Source: Bacteroidales bacterium (lineage in GTDB: Bacteria > Bacteroidota > Bacteroidia > Bacteroidales > JAADJA01). From it: DNA of 64,000 bases. Shown piece after piece: positions 17,594-27,229 of this stretch; positions within the stretch are counted from its first letter, which is position 1, and the number at the start of each line of letters is the position of its first letter. The position numbers and the translations under genes were made by a program. Under the pieces are notes generated by a model, which was not told where the DNA came from, made no database searches, and saw only the letters and a program-made list of their open reading frames with translations. The stretch is taken from the NCBI GenBank assembly GCA_020052415.1, contig JAGVPB010000080.1:27261-91260 (forward strand), read 5' to 3'.

Positions 17594-18070
17594 ATGAAAA
17601 TAACATTAAAAATCCTGGTTGCCTTCTTTCTGTTCGTTTACGCGACTTCGGAGGCGCAGGAAATAATAACCGCAAGCGGCGATTATTTCAGCAATTCGAA
17701 CGGATCACTCAGCAGTACCCTTGGCGAACCAATTGGCGAAACATTTGCCGGAACCGAAAATATTATTACCCAGGGTTTCCAGCAAAGCAAGCTTTCAATT
17801 ATTTCAATCACTGAATTGCCAAAGGCGGATTATACCGTTAATGCTTTTCCCAACCCTGCTAAAGAATATGTAAGAATTAAATGCGATAGCCAAAGGAATG
17901 AAAATCTATCGTACGAGCTTTATGATAATATGGGAAAGCTGTTGCAGAAAAAACAATTTGACGGATCGGAGACAGTAATCTCATTCAGCAACCTGAAACC
18001 ATCCGATTACTTTATCAGGATTTTATCCGGTCAATCAGAAATCAAAACTTTTAAGATTGTAAAACACTAA
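17594..18070 (+). CDS. Small secreted protein with T9SS type A sorting domain
   Basis: This protein of about 158 residues begins with a signal peptide (KITLKILVAFFLFVYATSEA) and ends with a sorting domain: NAFPNPAKEYVRIKCD, then YELYDNMGKLLQKKQF, LKPSDYFIRIL and the closing FKIVKH. The short middle (SGDYFSNSNGSLSSTLGEPI, GETFAG, ITQGFQQSKL) is the conserved N-module of many small Bacteroidota proteins of unknown role. I chose ATG 17594, since the upstream TTG would put nine residues before the signal peptide. The sorting domain implies export by the Por machinery and attachment to the surface. It is 12 bases before the next secreted-protein gene and probably co-transcribed. Confidence 0.85.
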   Translation: MKITLKILVAFFLFVYATSEAQEIITASGDYFSNSNGSLSSTLGEPIGETFAGTENIITQGFQQSKLSIISITELPKADYTVNAFPNPAKEYVRIKCDSQRNENLSYELYDNMGKLLQKKQFDGSETVISFSNLKPSDYFIRILSGQSEIKTFKIVKH

Positions 18071-18082
18071 ATATTTAAAGAC

Positions 18083-19573
18083 ATGAAAACAATTATCAGT
18101 ACATTAATAGCTGTAGTTGGATTCTTAGTTACAGCTACCGGCCAAAGTCCGAATAGTTTTAAATACCAAACCGTCGTCAGAGATTCAAGCGGTGAAATAA
18201 TCGCAGACCAGCAGGTAAACATTACCCTAAGCATTCTGCAGGGGAGTGCAGGCGGTATAGTAGTTTGCACCGAAGAGTTTACCACGGTTACGAACGATTT
18301 TGGTTTGGTTAATCTTCAGATCGGGAGCGTTAATCCGGCAGCCTTTGCGGCTATCGATTGGGCAAACGGACCCTACTTTACAAAGGTGGAACTGGATGGA
18401 AATGTAATGGGCATCAGCCAGCTTCTTTCCGTACCTTATGCGTTGTATTCCGAAAGGACCGGGTTCACTTATGAAGCAGGAGCCGGTATTCAGATCGAAG
18501 AAAACATCATCAGTACCAATATGAATCTGAATACTTCGGCAACAGGCGATACCTTATTTCTTATGCCCGGAAATTATGTAATTATCCCTGGTATCAGCGC
18601 TTCCAATACCGATAATGCAGTCGTGACGACCAATTTGATTACCGCGGTTTCTTCCAACACGGCTGTGTGTGGTTATACGGTTTTACTATACAGCGGACCC
18701 GAAATCACAGCGAGAGGTGTTTGCTGGGACACCGGAATAAATCCAACCATCTCCGGGAATCATACCGAAGATGGGACAGGACCCGGAACGTTCAACAGCA
18801 CAATTACCGGATTAGAGCCCAATACGACCTATTTTGTCCGTGCCTTTGCTACCAACAGTGCAGGGACGACCTATGGAGAACTTAAAAATTTTACGACATC
18901 AGGACAGTCACCGGCTGTGATAACAGGTGATGTTGCCGGCATAACGGCCATAACAGCAGTTGTTCCCGGATTTGTCATTTATGAAGGTTCAGGTTCAGTG
19001 ACAGAAAGGGGTATTTGCTGGGGAACATCACCCGATCCGACCATAACCGGAAATAAAATTATGAGCGGAAGCGGAACCGGATCGTTCAATGTTATTCTAT
19101 CACTTCTGGTTCCAAACACAAACTATCATGTCAGAGCTTATGCGACCAGTAGTTTTAGTACAAGTTACGGAGAAAATATGCCATTTACTACTTCAGATGG
19201 TTTTTATGAAGGATTTGAAAGTGGCTTTCCAGGCGGATGGACGGGGGAGTGGTCGCTGACGTCATCTCAAGCTTTTGAACGTTATTATGCATTGGTTGCG
19301 CCTGATGAGTTGGATTCTATAAGTTTTACCAAATCATTTGTCCTGCCTGGTCAGGTTTCCTTTTATTATCTGGGAGGATATGACAGTTGGTACGGGACCA
19401 CCTGTGCCACTTCATTATATTTGGATGGTGTGGAAATCCAGGTTTACAGTGACCCAAACTGGACTCAGCATAGCATTACAGTTTCACCGGGCACTCATAC
19501 CTTTACCTGGAAAAATGTGGGAGGCGGCGCCGGATGGGCCTGTATTGATTACATAATCTGTACAGAACAGTAA
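18083..19573 (+). CDS. Exported protein with fibronectin III-like repeats
   Basis: This 496-residue protein has a signal peptide (about 1-20), then an N-domain (FKYQTVVRDSSGEIIADQQV, NITLSILQGSAGG, FGLVNLQIGSVN) widespread in Bacteroidota surface proteins. Two fibronectin III-like repeats of about 85-90 residues follow (ARGVCWDTGINPTISGNHTE ... TTYFVRAFATNSAG; ERGICWGTSPDPTITGNK ... NYHVRAYAT). The C-terminal ~120 residues (FYEGFESGFPGGWTGEWS ... HTFTWKNVGGGAGWACIDY) resemble an adhesin jelly-roll. It lacks the sorting domain carried by the small protein just upstream, so it may be outer-membrane associated or released. Function unknown; binding or adhesion is likely from fold. Confidence 0.8.
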   Translation: MKTIISTLIAVVGFLVTATGQSPNSFKYQTVVRDSSGEIIADQQVNITLSILQGSAGGIVVCTEEFTTVTNDFGLVNLQIGSVNPAAFAAIDWANGPYFTKVELDGNVMGISQLLSVPYALYSERTGFTYEAGAGIQIEENIISTNMNLNTSATGDTLFLMPGNYVIIPGISASNTDNAVVTTNLITAVSSNTAVCGYTVLLYSGPEITARGVCWDTGINPTISGNHTEDGTGPGTFNSTITGLEPNTTYFVRAFATNSAGTTYGELKNFTTSGQSPAVITGDVAGITAITAVVPGFVIYEGSGSVTERGICWGTSPDPTITGNKIMSGSGTGSFNVILSLLVPNTNYHVRAYATSSFSTSYGENMPFTTSDGFYEGFESGFPGGWTGEWSLTSSQAFERYYALVAPDELDSISFTKSFVLPGQVSFYYLGGYDSWYGTTCATSLYLDGVEIQVYSDPNWTQHSITVSPGTHTFTWKNVGGGAGWACIDYIICTEQ

Positions 19574-20009
19574 TATGTTTTTGAGCTGTGTATGAGTGTA
19601 TTAATTTTTTATATCCTTCTTACCTGCGAATATTTCTGACGATCATCCATTGGATATGATCCACATTGGATATAAGCCTTGCAGGCACCCCTGTTATAGT
19701 TCGGTTATCATCAATTGGTTTTTCCCTTATCCAAATCGAGGAATTACCGGATCATAAGAGCAACAAAACCATGGAGATATGGCTTCATGCTTTTTGCTAT
19801 AAGTTTATTGAAAACAAAGACATTGTTTGACGATTTATAAAACTTTTATTTAATTTAGCAGGAATAATATTTACCATTTAAAATGCCATAATATAAATAA
19901 AATATTACGGTTATGGAAGTATTAGAAACTGTTTGAAGTTTGAGGTACAGGTATAAAGACATTACCAGGAAACCGAAGAACAATAACACACGAAATAAAA
20001 GCTGTAATA
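19574..20009. other. Intergenic region with a 10-bp direct repeat
   Basis: No gene is seen. CATTGGATAT occurs twice (19648-19657 and 19664-19673), 16 bp apart start to start. The right half is strongly AT-rich and probably contains the promoter of the aminomutase gene. Confidence 0.5.
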
Positions 20010-21545
20010 ATGAATTCAGAAAATGCCATATTCTACAAACCAAGAAAGTTTAACACAATTGAATTGTGGAAAAATGTAACAGAGACGCAATGGAATGATG
20101 CGAATTGGCAGTTAAAAAATTCGATACGAAGTGTTGAACAATTGAAAAAAGTCATAAAACTAAATGCGTTTCAGGAAAATGAAATTAAAAGGACTTTAAT
20201 GGCATTAAAGAACGAAGGAAAAGAACCATTGCGGATAACACCCTATTACGCTTCACTTATGCAAGAAGACCCATTTCACCCTGTAATGCTATCAGGTGAG
20301 AAATCGAAAAAACGACTTGATCCTATTTTTTGGCAAAGTGTACCAACCCCTGCAAATCTATTATTTCCAGACACAGGGCTTGAAGGAGCAATGAACGAAA
20401 GTTCACGAAGTTATGGTGCAGCCTATCAACGGTATCCTAACAGAGTTGCCCTTTTTGTGGCTGAAAATACAAGTTGTGCCTCATATTGTGTTCATTGTCA
20501 AAGAGCAAAATCGTTAGATGGCTCTGTTGATGTTAATAGGGATGAAATAAATAAAGGTTTGTTTTATATCGAATCCAATAAAAATATAAACGAAGTGCTT
20601 GTTACCGGGGGTGATGCGCTTATGATAAGCAGACCACGTTTGCAATATGTATTGGAAGAATTAAGCAGAATTCAGCACCTTCGTGTAATCAGAATTGCAA
20701 CCAGAGTTCCTGTTGTCTTGCCAATGGGTATAACAGATGAATTGTTGGAATTAATCAATATTTCAGCAAACAAATTCAACAATGGGACTGACAAATATGT
20801 CTATTTTATGACACATATTAATCACTATCATGAAATAACGGAAGATTTAGAAGTTGCTGTGAAGAAAATCCGTAAATACGGTTTTACAATCAGAAATCAA
20901 ACTGTCTTATTAAATCATGTTAATGATTATTATAAAACCCTGGCAGAAACATTCAGAAGAATGTTTTGGATTGGTATTCATCCCTATTATTTATTACAAT
21001 GCCATAAAGAAAAAGGGATTGTGCATTTTATTACACCTATTCAAATTGGGAAAATCTATATGAAACATTTGCAAGGTTGGATTTCGGGAGTAACAATTCC
21101 ACGATATGCTGCAAATATTGAGGGTGGTGGTGGAAAAATTCTGTTAATGCCATCCGGACATGACACTTTGAATGACAAAACAAATATTGATGATAAAATT
21201 TCAGAAAGCTATGCAACGATAAATACATGGGATAGCAAAATAATGTTCAGGTACGAAGCTCTTGGCAGAACTTCGCAAGAAGAATTTGAAATTGGTGTTA
21301 AAATTATGGATGCATTTATTGGCAGAACGGGGGTATTCCTTCCAAAGCTCATTATTGTTGACAACGAAGGGAAACATATTGAAACGACTAATAGAGCCAA
21401 ATTGCCTAAAATCGAAAAAATAAAAAAATCTGATCTTTTGGGATATGATTTATATGACAAAAATATGCCGTTGACTAACCCAACAGATATAGCAAATGAA
21501 ATAGAAATACAATTTAAAAAATCAAGATATTGTAAGAATGACTGA
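20010..21545 (+). CDS. KamA-family radical SAM aminomutase (lysine/glutamate 2,3-aminomutase-like)
   Basis: This 511-residue enzyme has the radical SAM cluster motif C156-x3-C160-x2-C163 in NTSCASYCVHCQR, the GGD SAM site (VLVTGGDAL, about 197-205) and the PLP lysine K376 in EGGGGKILL. These mark the aminomutase family that moves an alpha-amino group to the beta carbon. In lysine 2,3-aminomutase two aspartates hold the substrate side-chain amine; here the equivalent positions are H332 (LLQCHKEKGIVHF) and N369 (AANIEGGGGK). That argues against lysine as substrate and towards an acidic or other amino acid, as in glutamate 2,3-aminomutase. The gene stands alone and looks more AT-rich than its neighbours, hinting at transfer. 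Beta-amino acids can serve as compatible solutes, but no acetyltransferase neighbour supports this. Confidence 0.85.
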   Translation: MNSENAIFYKPRKFNTIELWKNVTETQWNDANWQLKNSIRSVEQLKKVIKLNAFQENEIKRTLMALKNEGKEPLRITPYYASLMQEDPFHPVMLSGEKSKKRLDPIFWQSVPTPANLLFPDTGLEGAMNESSRSYGAAYQRYPNRVALFVAENTSCASYCVHCQRAKSLDGSVDVNRDEINKGLFYIESNKNINEVLVTGGDALMISRPRLQYVLEELSRIQHLRVIRIATRVPVVLPMGITDELLELINISANKFNNGTDKYVYFMTHINHYHEITEDLEVAVKKIRKYGFTIRNQTVLLNHVNDYYKTLAETFRRMFWIGIHPYYLLQCHKEKGIVHFITPIQIGKIYMKHLQGWISGVTIPRYAANIEGGGGKILLMPSGHDTLNDKTNIDDKISESYATINTWDSKIMFRYEALGRTSQEEFEIGVKIMDAFIGRTGVFLPKLIIVDNEGKHIETTNRAKLPKIEKIKKSDLLGYDLYDKNMPLTNPTDIANEIEIQFKKSRYCKND

Positions 21546-21775
21546 CAAAACAGCTTAACAAACAATATGACCTTTATCTTTACAATATGAAGTTAAAAAC
21601 CACGGAGCAACTAATCAGTGACACATCAGACCCATATGGCCATCAGCTTCTCCTTACGGAAGACGATTGTCTGTCATTACTTTTTAAATGTTAAAAAAAA
21701 AGGGACAAACAAATGGCATGGTATGAATTTATAACAATGACGAACTTAGGAATTTATTATTTTTGCCGCAGTTTT

Positions 21776-21847
21776 GGCCCCGTAGTTCAATGGATAGAAC
21801 GGAAGTTTCCTAAACTTTAAATATAGGTTCGATTCCTATCGGGGCTA
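21776..21847 (+). tRNA. tRNA-Arg (anticodon CCT)
   Basis: The sequence folds as a cloverleaf: acceptor GGCCCCG/CGGGGCT with a G-T first pair, D-stem GTTC/GAAC, anticodon stem GAAGT/ACTTT with loop TTCCTAA (anticodon CCT, reads AGG), variable loop of four bases, T-stem ATAGG/CCTAT with loop TTCGATT. The discriminator is A. The full CCA tail is not encoded. Confidence 0.92.
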
Positions 21848-22176
21848 CCTGAATCCGTCCTGGTTAAAGCCTTAGACGGATTTTTTTATTTCAGGCGTTG
21901 TATCCATTCATCCCGCAGATGTTTATATCACCCAATCAGGGAAATCCTCTTTTGTAATATGCTTAAACCCTGCTTCGGGATAGGTGTTCTTCCAGGAAAC
22001 CGGGGCTTAAGCCTTGCCAAAACATTTTCCGAAAACGTTAAATTTGTCAACATAATGACAAATTTTAGCTAAATTTTGTCAATATAATGACAAATTTTAC
22101 GAATTAACTACTACTCGGTTTATAAAAAGTCCTGCTTAATCCCGTGTATGCTTATCTTTATCTATTCCCGTTAAAT
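21848..22176. other. Intergenic region containing twin palindromes
   Basis: No gene is seen between the tRNA and the convergent end of the 1015-residue secreted protein gene. The main feature is the palindrome pair at 22040-22098, listed separately. Confidence 0.5.
22040..22098. promoter_or_regulatory. Two tandem near-identical palindromes (operator-like)
   Basis: The palindromes have core TTTGTCA-6-TGACAAA (22043-22062) and TTTGTCA-6-TGACAAA (22075-22094), each extended by A/T arms, repeated with a 32-bp period (three helical turns). The loops are ACATAA... type and ATATAA... type with one base difference. This is typical of paired repressor sites, yet no gene starts downstream on either strand: the minus gene ends here and the nearest plus gene is over 3 kb away. 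Confidence 0.6.
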
Positions 22177-25100
22177 TCACTCTTTCATCACTACCACTTT
22201 ATAGCTTTCAATCAATCCCGGTCCACTGACGATTAGAATGTATATTCCATTTTGAACAGGATGGCCCTTGTCATCTATACCGTTCCAGTGCAGGATTTTG
22301 GTTCCTTTGGTCAGATTACCGTGATAAAGCTGATGCATGGTTTGACCGGTTAAGTTGCGGATGGTGATATCGTAGATGCCTTGATGCTCAATTTCGAGAG
22401 AAATATTGATGTATTCTGACGCCGGGTTCGGGAAGACATTCCGGATGGTACCTGAGGCATTTTCCCCGGTGCCTACTGTGAGATCAAATGCGACAGTTCC
22501 TGATTGTGCCGATTCCTGCTGGCTATGATCCACTGTTGTCACATAGAATTCGGTATAATCCCCGTTGTTTGAAATGTACTGGATTTGCCTGCCGATGGTT
22601 TCCGTAAGCAACTCCCAGTTCCCCGAGAGAACTGAGTAATATACATTGAAATGATCAAAGTCATTGATATCGGGCTGGCTCCATTCTACTGAAACCGAAA
22701 AGGGCGGACCGTCTGTCCACCAGATGTTAATTTCATCAGGTGGTGGTGGTACTGCATCTTCTGCGTCGAAGGTGATCTGTCCGTAACCGATAGGTGAAAA
22801 AATCTGGGGATTCAGGCACGGCCAGTAGCCATCAAAAGCAGTCGGGTCATCCAAAGTAAACATGAATAAACCGCTTTGATCCTGTGCATTGGGAGCGATC
22901 TTCCAGTTCGCATCAGTGCCTATGGGGATCACAAATTCATAAACGATATGCCCTGTGGCATCTGAAACGGCTATTTGCGGATTTTCAATGAGGTAGGTAT
23001 AACCCACACCTCCGTTATTATATATCGGTCTGAACCGGATCACACTACCGCTCGCATAGTATGCTGCCCAGTAATTACCTTCCGTTGAGTCACCGATAGC
23101 AGGAAAAACGCCGTCGTTATTATCATCTATATAAAGAGCGACCTCATCATGATCTTCAAGAACCGTATCGTTCTCATTGATGCTTGCAACATAAAGTTCC
23201 GTCATCGCCGCATTATTTTTGAAATACATGGTCACGCTTCCGACCGGGTTCGCAGTATTATCATATTTGCCAAGAAAATCAGAGGCATCCACAACATAAG
23301 CGTCATCCCATTCACCCGGAGTGATGGTTCCGTCAATGACCGGCATGCTGCCCGGATAACTGGAAACTTCGTCCGTAATGAAGCCGTCGCACATCCAGCC
23401 GTCTGAAACATTTGAATACGGACTTTCCACCCCCGATTCAATAATTCCTGTGACGGTATAATAATAAGTTGTGAGTGGCAATACATCATTGTCGGTGAAA
23501 ATGAAAACCTGGTTCGAAACTGTAGCTAAAGGTTCATCAGGGAAAAGATCTTCCGGAATGGTTTTCCTGTAAATGTTGAATCCAAGCAAATCATCAGGAT
23601 TGCTGCAATGCCAGACCATATCAATAGTCAGACCGGCACCTTTTGTTGCGATCAGGTCATAAGGAGGATTACCGGTTTCTTCAAGATTAAAATCTACTGT
23701 ACTGATTTGTCCTTCGCTTACGGTTACATTTTCTACAGTTACCGGGTAATATCCTATTTTGCTGGCGGTGACGCTGTAAGTGCCTTCAGGGACGTATTTA
23801 ATTTCATAACTTCCGTCTGCTTTGCTCCGGTTGAAATATTTTTCCAATTCATTAATTACAACTTTCGCATTTGCATCATCGGCTGTATTTTCGAGGTCAA
23901 CCAAACCTGCCACAATTCCTCCACCCGGGTCGGAATTTATATTATATAAAAAGCCACCGTTGCCAAACTCACGCATATGCACTGCTTTTCCTGTTACAGC
24001 ACATAAGGTCCCATCGTCAGAAATGTCAACTGAAGCAAAGGATCCGGGTGTATTTATGGTAAAGATGGGAACTTCACTTTCTTTCCTGAAGAGAAAAAAG
24101 TCGGGTTTATTTTGGGCAAGTGGTCCCCAGCTTGCAGCTGCTATCAATGATCCGTCCTCGCTGAGGTCGATGGCACTGACTTCGTCGCCTGTCCCTGAGA
24201 AAACCCACAACGGAACAGGTGACCATGAATTGAACAGGTAAATTTCCCCATCGTAAGTTCCGTTGGCCATGAAAACAAGGCTTCCGGCAGCCACGGTGGT
24301 TCCGTCGCCCGAAACACCCATTCCAACTACCCACACAGAAGTTCCGCCGCCGGCAACCTTAAATGTCCATTTTTCCTCATAGGAATTTAAGGTTTCATTG
24401 TATTTGTACAAATAAGCATTGCCACTATAATCCCCGTTAAGGATTACACTTCCATCATTGCTCAAAGCCGGCGGGTTCTGGTTGGCATAAAATGCATCAA
24501 AAAGGACATCACCGCTGACACCATCAATCACCCACATTTTATTAAAACCCGTATATTGGCAGAAAACCAGCCTCGATCCATCTCTGCTTGCTGTAAAAAC
24601 CGTACCATCACCGGTGAAAGGAACTTCCCAAACGGGTGTGCTTTGTCCTATAGTATATGAGGATACATAAGCATTTCCCAATCCGTCATGGTTATTGTCG
24701 GCAACAAATAAAACAGTACCATCAGGGCTTAACTTCACTCCCATTACACTTCCTGTTACCGTTAGTTCCCAGAATACCACAGACGACGATTCCATAAAAA
24801 CCTGGACGGTATTTCCAAATCCGGTTACGACCCATGCTCCGTCTTCCGTCATATCAATAGGCCATTCCCAATCAGTTATAATAAATTGCTCCCATAACGG
24901 ACTGGAACTATTGCCATACATTGATATCCGCTGGTCATTGAGCCACCAGGAGGTAAATGTCTGACCTGTTTGTGATGACACTTTTACTCTTGAACCAACG
25001 GCTGCAGCATCAGTAAACTGCCAGTTAATGCCTACTTCCTTTACCTGATTCGGCACTATTTGAACCGGAACCCCGGATGTCTTCGAATCCTGCCGGATAT

Positions 25101-25224
25101 TCTTTGTAATACCCGCTTCAGGATCGGTTTCCGATTTGATTTGTTTGTGTACCGGATTTTGTCCTGATGCTGAAATGACTATCATCGAAAGGAAAAGGCT
25201 GGTAAGTAGAGTTAAATTTTTCAT
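22177..25224 (-). CDS. Large secreted T9SS protein with propeller-like, carboxypeptidase-regulatory, CBM9-like and fibronectin domains
   Basis: The protein has 1015 residues. Order: signal peptide (LFLSMIVISASGQ); a region of about 330 residues with repeated VxLSPDGTxLxxAD, ISDDGTLCAV and LSEDGSLIAAAS strands like a WD40/PQQ-type propeller; a carboxypeptidase-regulatory beta-sandwich (ADGSYEIKYVPEGTYSVTAS, about 465-515); a fibronectin III-like unit; a CBM9/DOMON-like part (DGTITPGEWDDAYVVD, LYVASINENDTVLEDHDEVA, LYIDDNNDG, about 640-830); a second fibronectin III unit; and a T9SS type A sorting domain (VFPNPASEYINISLEIEHQG ... ESYKVVVMKE). It is probably displayed on the cell surface, perhaps binding carbohydrate. 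It is transcribed alone from the 213-base gap at its 5' side. Confidence 0.82.
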   Translation of the reverse strand: MKNLTLLTSLFLSMIVISASGQNPVHKQIKSETDPEAGITKNIRQDSKTSGVPVQIVPNQVKEVGINWQFTDAAAVGSRVKVSSQTGQTFTSWWLNDQRISMYGNSSSPLWEQFIITDWEWPIDMTEDGAWVVTGFGNTVQVFMESSSVVFWELTVTGSVMGVKLSPDGTVLFVADNNHDGLGNAYVSSYTIGQSTPVWEVPFTGDGTVFTASRDGSRLVFCQYTGFNKMWVIDGVSGDVLFDAFYANQNPPALSNDGSVILNGDYSGNAYLYKYNETLNSYEEKWTFKVAGGGTSVWVVGMGVSGDGTTVAAGSLVFMANGTYDGEIYLFNSWSPVPLWVFSGTGDEVSAIDLSEDGSLIAAASWGPLAQNKPDFFLFRKESEVPIFTINTPGSFASVDISDDGTLCAVTGKAVHMREFGNGGFLYNINSDPGGGIVAGLVDLENTADDANAKVVINELEKYFNRSKADGSYEIKYVPEGTYSVTASKIGYYPVTVENVTVSEGQISTVDFNLEETGNPPYDLIATKGAGLTIDMVWHCSNPDDLLGFNIYRKTIPEDLFPDEPLATVSNQVFIFTDNDVLPLTTYYYTVTGIIESGVESPYSNVSDGWMCDGFITDEVSSYPGSMPVIDGTITPGEWDDAYVVDASDFLGKYDNTANPVGSVTMYFKNNAAMTELYVASINENDTVLEDHDEVALYIDDNNDGVFPAIGDSTEGNYWAAYYASGSVIRFRPIYNNGGVGYTYLIENPQIAVSDATGHIVYEFVIPIGTDANWKIAPNAQDQSGLFMFTLDDPTAFDGYWPCLNPQIFSPIGYGQITFDAEDAVPPPPDEINIWWTDGPPFSVSVEWSQPDINDFDHFNVYYSVLSGNWELLTETIGRQIQYISNNGDYTEFYVTTVDHSQQESAQSGTVAFDLTVGTGENASGTIRNVFPNPASEYINISLEIEHQGIYDITIRNLTGQTMHQLYHGNLTKGTKILHWNGIDDKGHPVQNGIYILIVSGPGLIESYKVVVMKE

Positions 25225-25386
25225 AAGTTTTTTATTACTTTAATTTTTCATGATTTCAACAACTCAGCAAATCTAAAGTTTTTAATTATTGCCACAAAAA
25301 CTCAAAGACACGAAGGTACACAAAAATGTGAAAACTTAAATTCAGGAAATAAATCTTTCCCTTTTACACAAAACAAGTTGTAATTA

Positions 25387-25417
25387 TTTTGTTCTGTATT
25401 GAAATATTTTACTTTCG
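25387..25417 (+). promoter_or_regulatory. Bacteroidota-type promoter of the cysteine-desulfurase-like gene
   Basis: A -33-like TTTTG (25387-25391) and a -7-like TACTTTCG (25410-25417) are separated by 18 bp, close to the TTTG/TAnnTTTG consensus for the primary sigma factor of this phylum. The start codon lies 20 bases downstream. Confidence 0.5.
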
Positions 25418-25437
25418 CATCCTGAAAATTTTTCTTT

Positions 25438-26670
25438 ATGGTTAATCCCGATATGCAATTCATTCGTTCTCAGTTTCCTGCTTTATCAGGCGAATGGACC
25501 TATTTCGATAATGCAGGTGGTACGCAGGTGGCACAGCAGGTTGGTGAACGGATTCAGGATTATTTATACCATACCAATGTTCAGTTGGGTGCGACTTATG
25601 AAATTTCGGGGATGGCAGCAGAGAGGATTTCCGAATCACAGAAAACCTGGGCGGAGGTGATCAATGCGGCACACCCCTCAGAAGTGATATTCGGCCCTTC
25701 AACCACGGTTCTTTTACAAAATCTTTCGCGATCACTGGGACAGCTTTTTGAACCGGGTGACGAAATCATTGTAACAAATTTCGACCATGAAGCCAATATT
25801 GGCCCCTGGGTGAATATGGAAAAAAGCGGTATGCATATCAGGGTTTGGGAATTAAATAAAGACACTCTGCTTCCTGACCTTGACCGGTTGAAACACCTGA
25901 TGAGCCGGAAAACAAAACTAGTTGCCTTTTCCCATGTGTCGAATATTCTGGGAACCATCATTCCGGTTAAGGAAATTACATCTATTATTCATGAGCATGG
26001 AGCGCTGGTTTGTGTTGACGGGGTTGCCTGTGCTCCTCACCGGATGCCTGATGTGAGCGACCTGGATGTTGATTTTTATGTGTTCAGTTTGTACAAGGTA
26101 TTTGGCCCTCATTATTCCCTTCTTTACGGGAAACAAAAGCATCTGGAGATCATGCCGGGAATCGGCCACTTTTTTATCGGTGAAGATGAAATTCCCTACA
26201 AGCTTCAGCCAGGAAATGTAAATTTTGAATTGACATTCGGCTCACCCGGAATTATTGATTATTTCAATAGTGTTTATCACCATCATTTTAACGGGTTGAA
26301 TGTAAATCTGCGGTCAAAGATCAATGAGGTTTACAGGATGATAGCGGACCATGAACAAATCCTTGCTTCCAGATTGCTTGAATTTTTGAAAATTAAAAAA
26401 AATATTCGAACCATAGGTGAGACCTCGGCGCATAAAAATATCAGGGTCCCGACTATTTCTTTTGTAGTCGAAGGCCGTAAAAGCAGTGAAATTCCCTTGT
26501 TGGTTGATCCTCATAAAATTGGAATCCGGTTTGGACATTTTTATGCAAAGCGGCTGATTGACTATCTTGGATTGGCAGAAAACGATGGCGTGGTTAGGGT
26601 TAGCATGGTACATTACAATACGGTTGAAGAAGTTGACAGGCTGATCAGGGTTCTGTATGAAGTGATTTGA
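25438..26670 (+). CDS. Cysteine desulfurase-like class V aminotransferase (VC1184 type)
   Basis: This 410-residue PLP enzyme of fold type I shows FDNAGGTQVA near the N-terminus, NFDHEANIGPW for the cofactor-stacking His, VCVDGVACAPHRMPD for the Asp that binds the pyridine nitrogen, and SLYKVFGPH for the Schiff-base Lys near residue 222. These match the cysteine desulfurase-like branch first noted in Vibrio, whose substrate is not settled. The mobile Cys loop of IscS/SufS is not recognisable, so a role in Fe-S assembly is doubtful. The gene is monocistronic, with a promoter-like sequence directly upstream. Confidence 0.88.
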   Translation: MVNPDMQFIRSQFPALSGEWTYFDNAGGTQVAQQVGERIQDYLYHTNVQLGATYEISGMAAERISESQKTWAEVINAAHPSEVIFGPSTTVLLQNLSRSLGQLFEPGDEIIVTNFDHEANIGPWVNMEKSGMHIRVWELNKDTLLPDLDRLKHLMSRKTKLVAFSHVSNILGTIIPVKEITSIIHEHGALVCVDGVACAPHRMPDVSDLDVDFYVFSLYKVFGPHYSLLYGKQKHLEIMPGIGHFFIGEDEIPYKLQPGNVNFELTFGSPGIIDYFNSVYHHHFNGLNVNLRSKINEVYRMIADHEQILASRLLEFLKIKKNIRTIGETSAHKNIRVPTISFVVEGRKSSEIPLLVDPHKIGIRFGHFYAKRLIDYLGLAENDGVVRVSMVHYNTVEEVDRLIRVLYEVI

Positions 26671-26721
26671 AATATTGCCAGTTATAGTTAAAGTCAGGTG
26701 AATGATCGGATTCTTTATTTT

Positions 26722-27177
26722 TCATTTTTTGGGAAGGTAATCCCACAACACATTCACAATTTTCCACTTATCACCAAACCGCGCCAGATGGCAATAATCC
26801 ATAAACCCATATTTGGTGTTCCAGGCTTTTACGCTCGCCACATTTCCGGTAATGTCGAGGATATTTACATACAAAACAAAAGCCTAATCCGGTGTTTGGT
26901 CCGGCATACGGACTCCTTTTGTATTGTTTCTTGTTGCCTGCACAAGTAATGAAGCGCTCATTTCCGAAATAAAATAATTTCCAGACTCATCGTGCATGAC
27001 AACCCGCTTGGCCAGTTCAGGGGAGACAGCCTTTAAAACCCGATCGGCATTACCGGTCTGCCATCCTTCCACATAATCGCGGGCAGCCTGCTCAATGGCA
27101 AGCGAATCGGCAGTTGTCTGAGCCTGGAGAGTAAACAGAAAGGTAATCATAATTGAGCAAGTTAAAATAGTTTTCAT
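26722..27177 (-). pseudogene. Putative lumazine-binding/NTF2-like secreted protein, interrupted by an in-frame TAG
   Basis: The frame opens with a signal peptide (MKTILTCSIMITFLFTLQAQ) and an NTF2-like domain (AARDYVEGWQTGNADRVLKA) and reaches MPDQTPD, where TAG at 26884-26886 stops it after 97 codons. The same frame continues without a break as AFVLYVNILDITGNVASVKA, WNTKYGFMDYCHLARFGDKW and KIVNVLWDYLPKK to a TGA at 26722. This is exactly the expected second half of the domain, so the ancestral protein had 151 residues. One AAG-to-TAG change would explain it. Without suppression the product lacks half its beta-sheet and is probably inactive. Confidence 0.85.
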
Positions 27178-27229
27178 TGTTCTTGTTTTTAAATTTATCT
27201 TCGATTATTAACTTTTCTATCTTTTCAAT

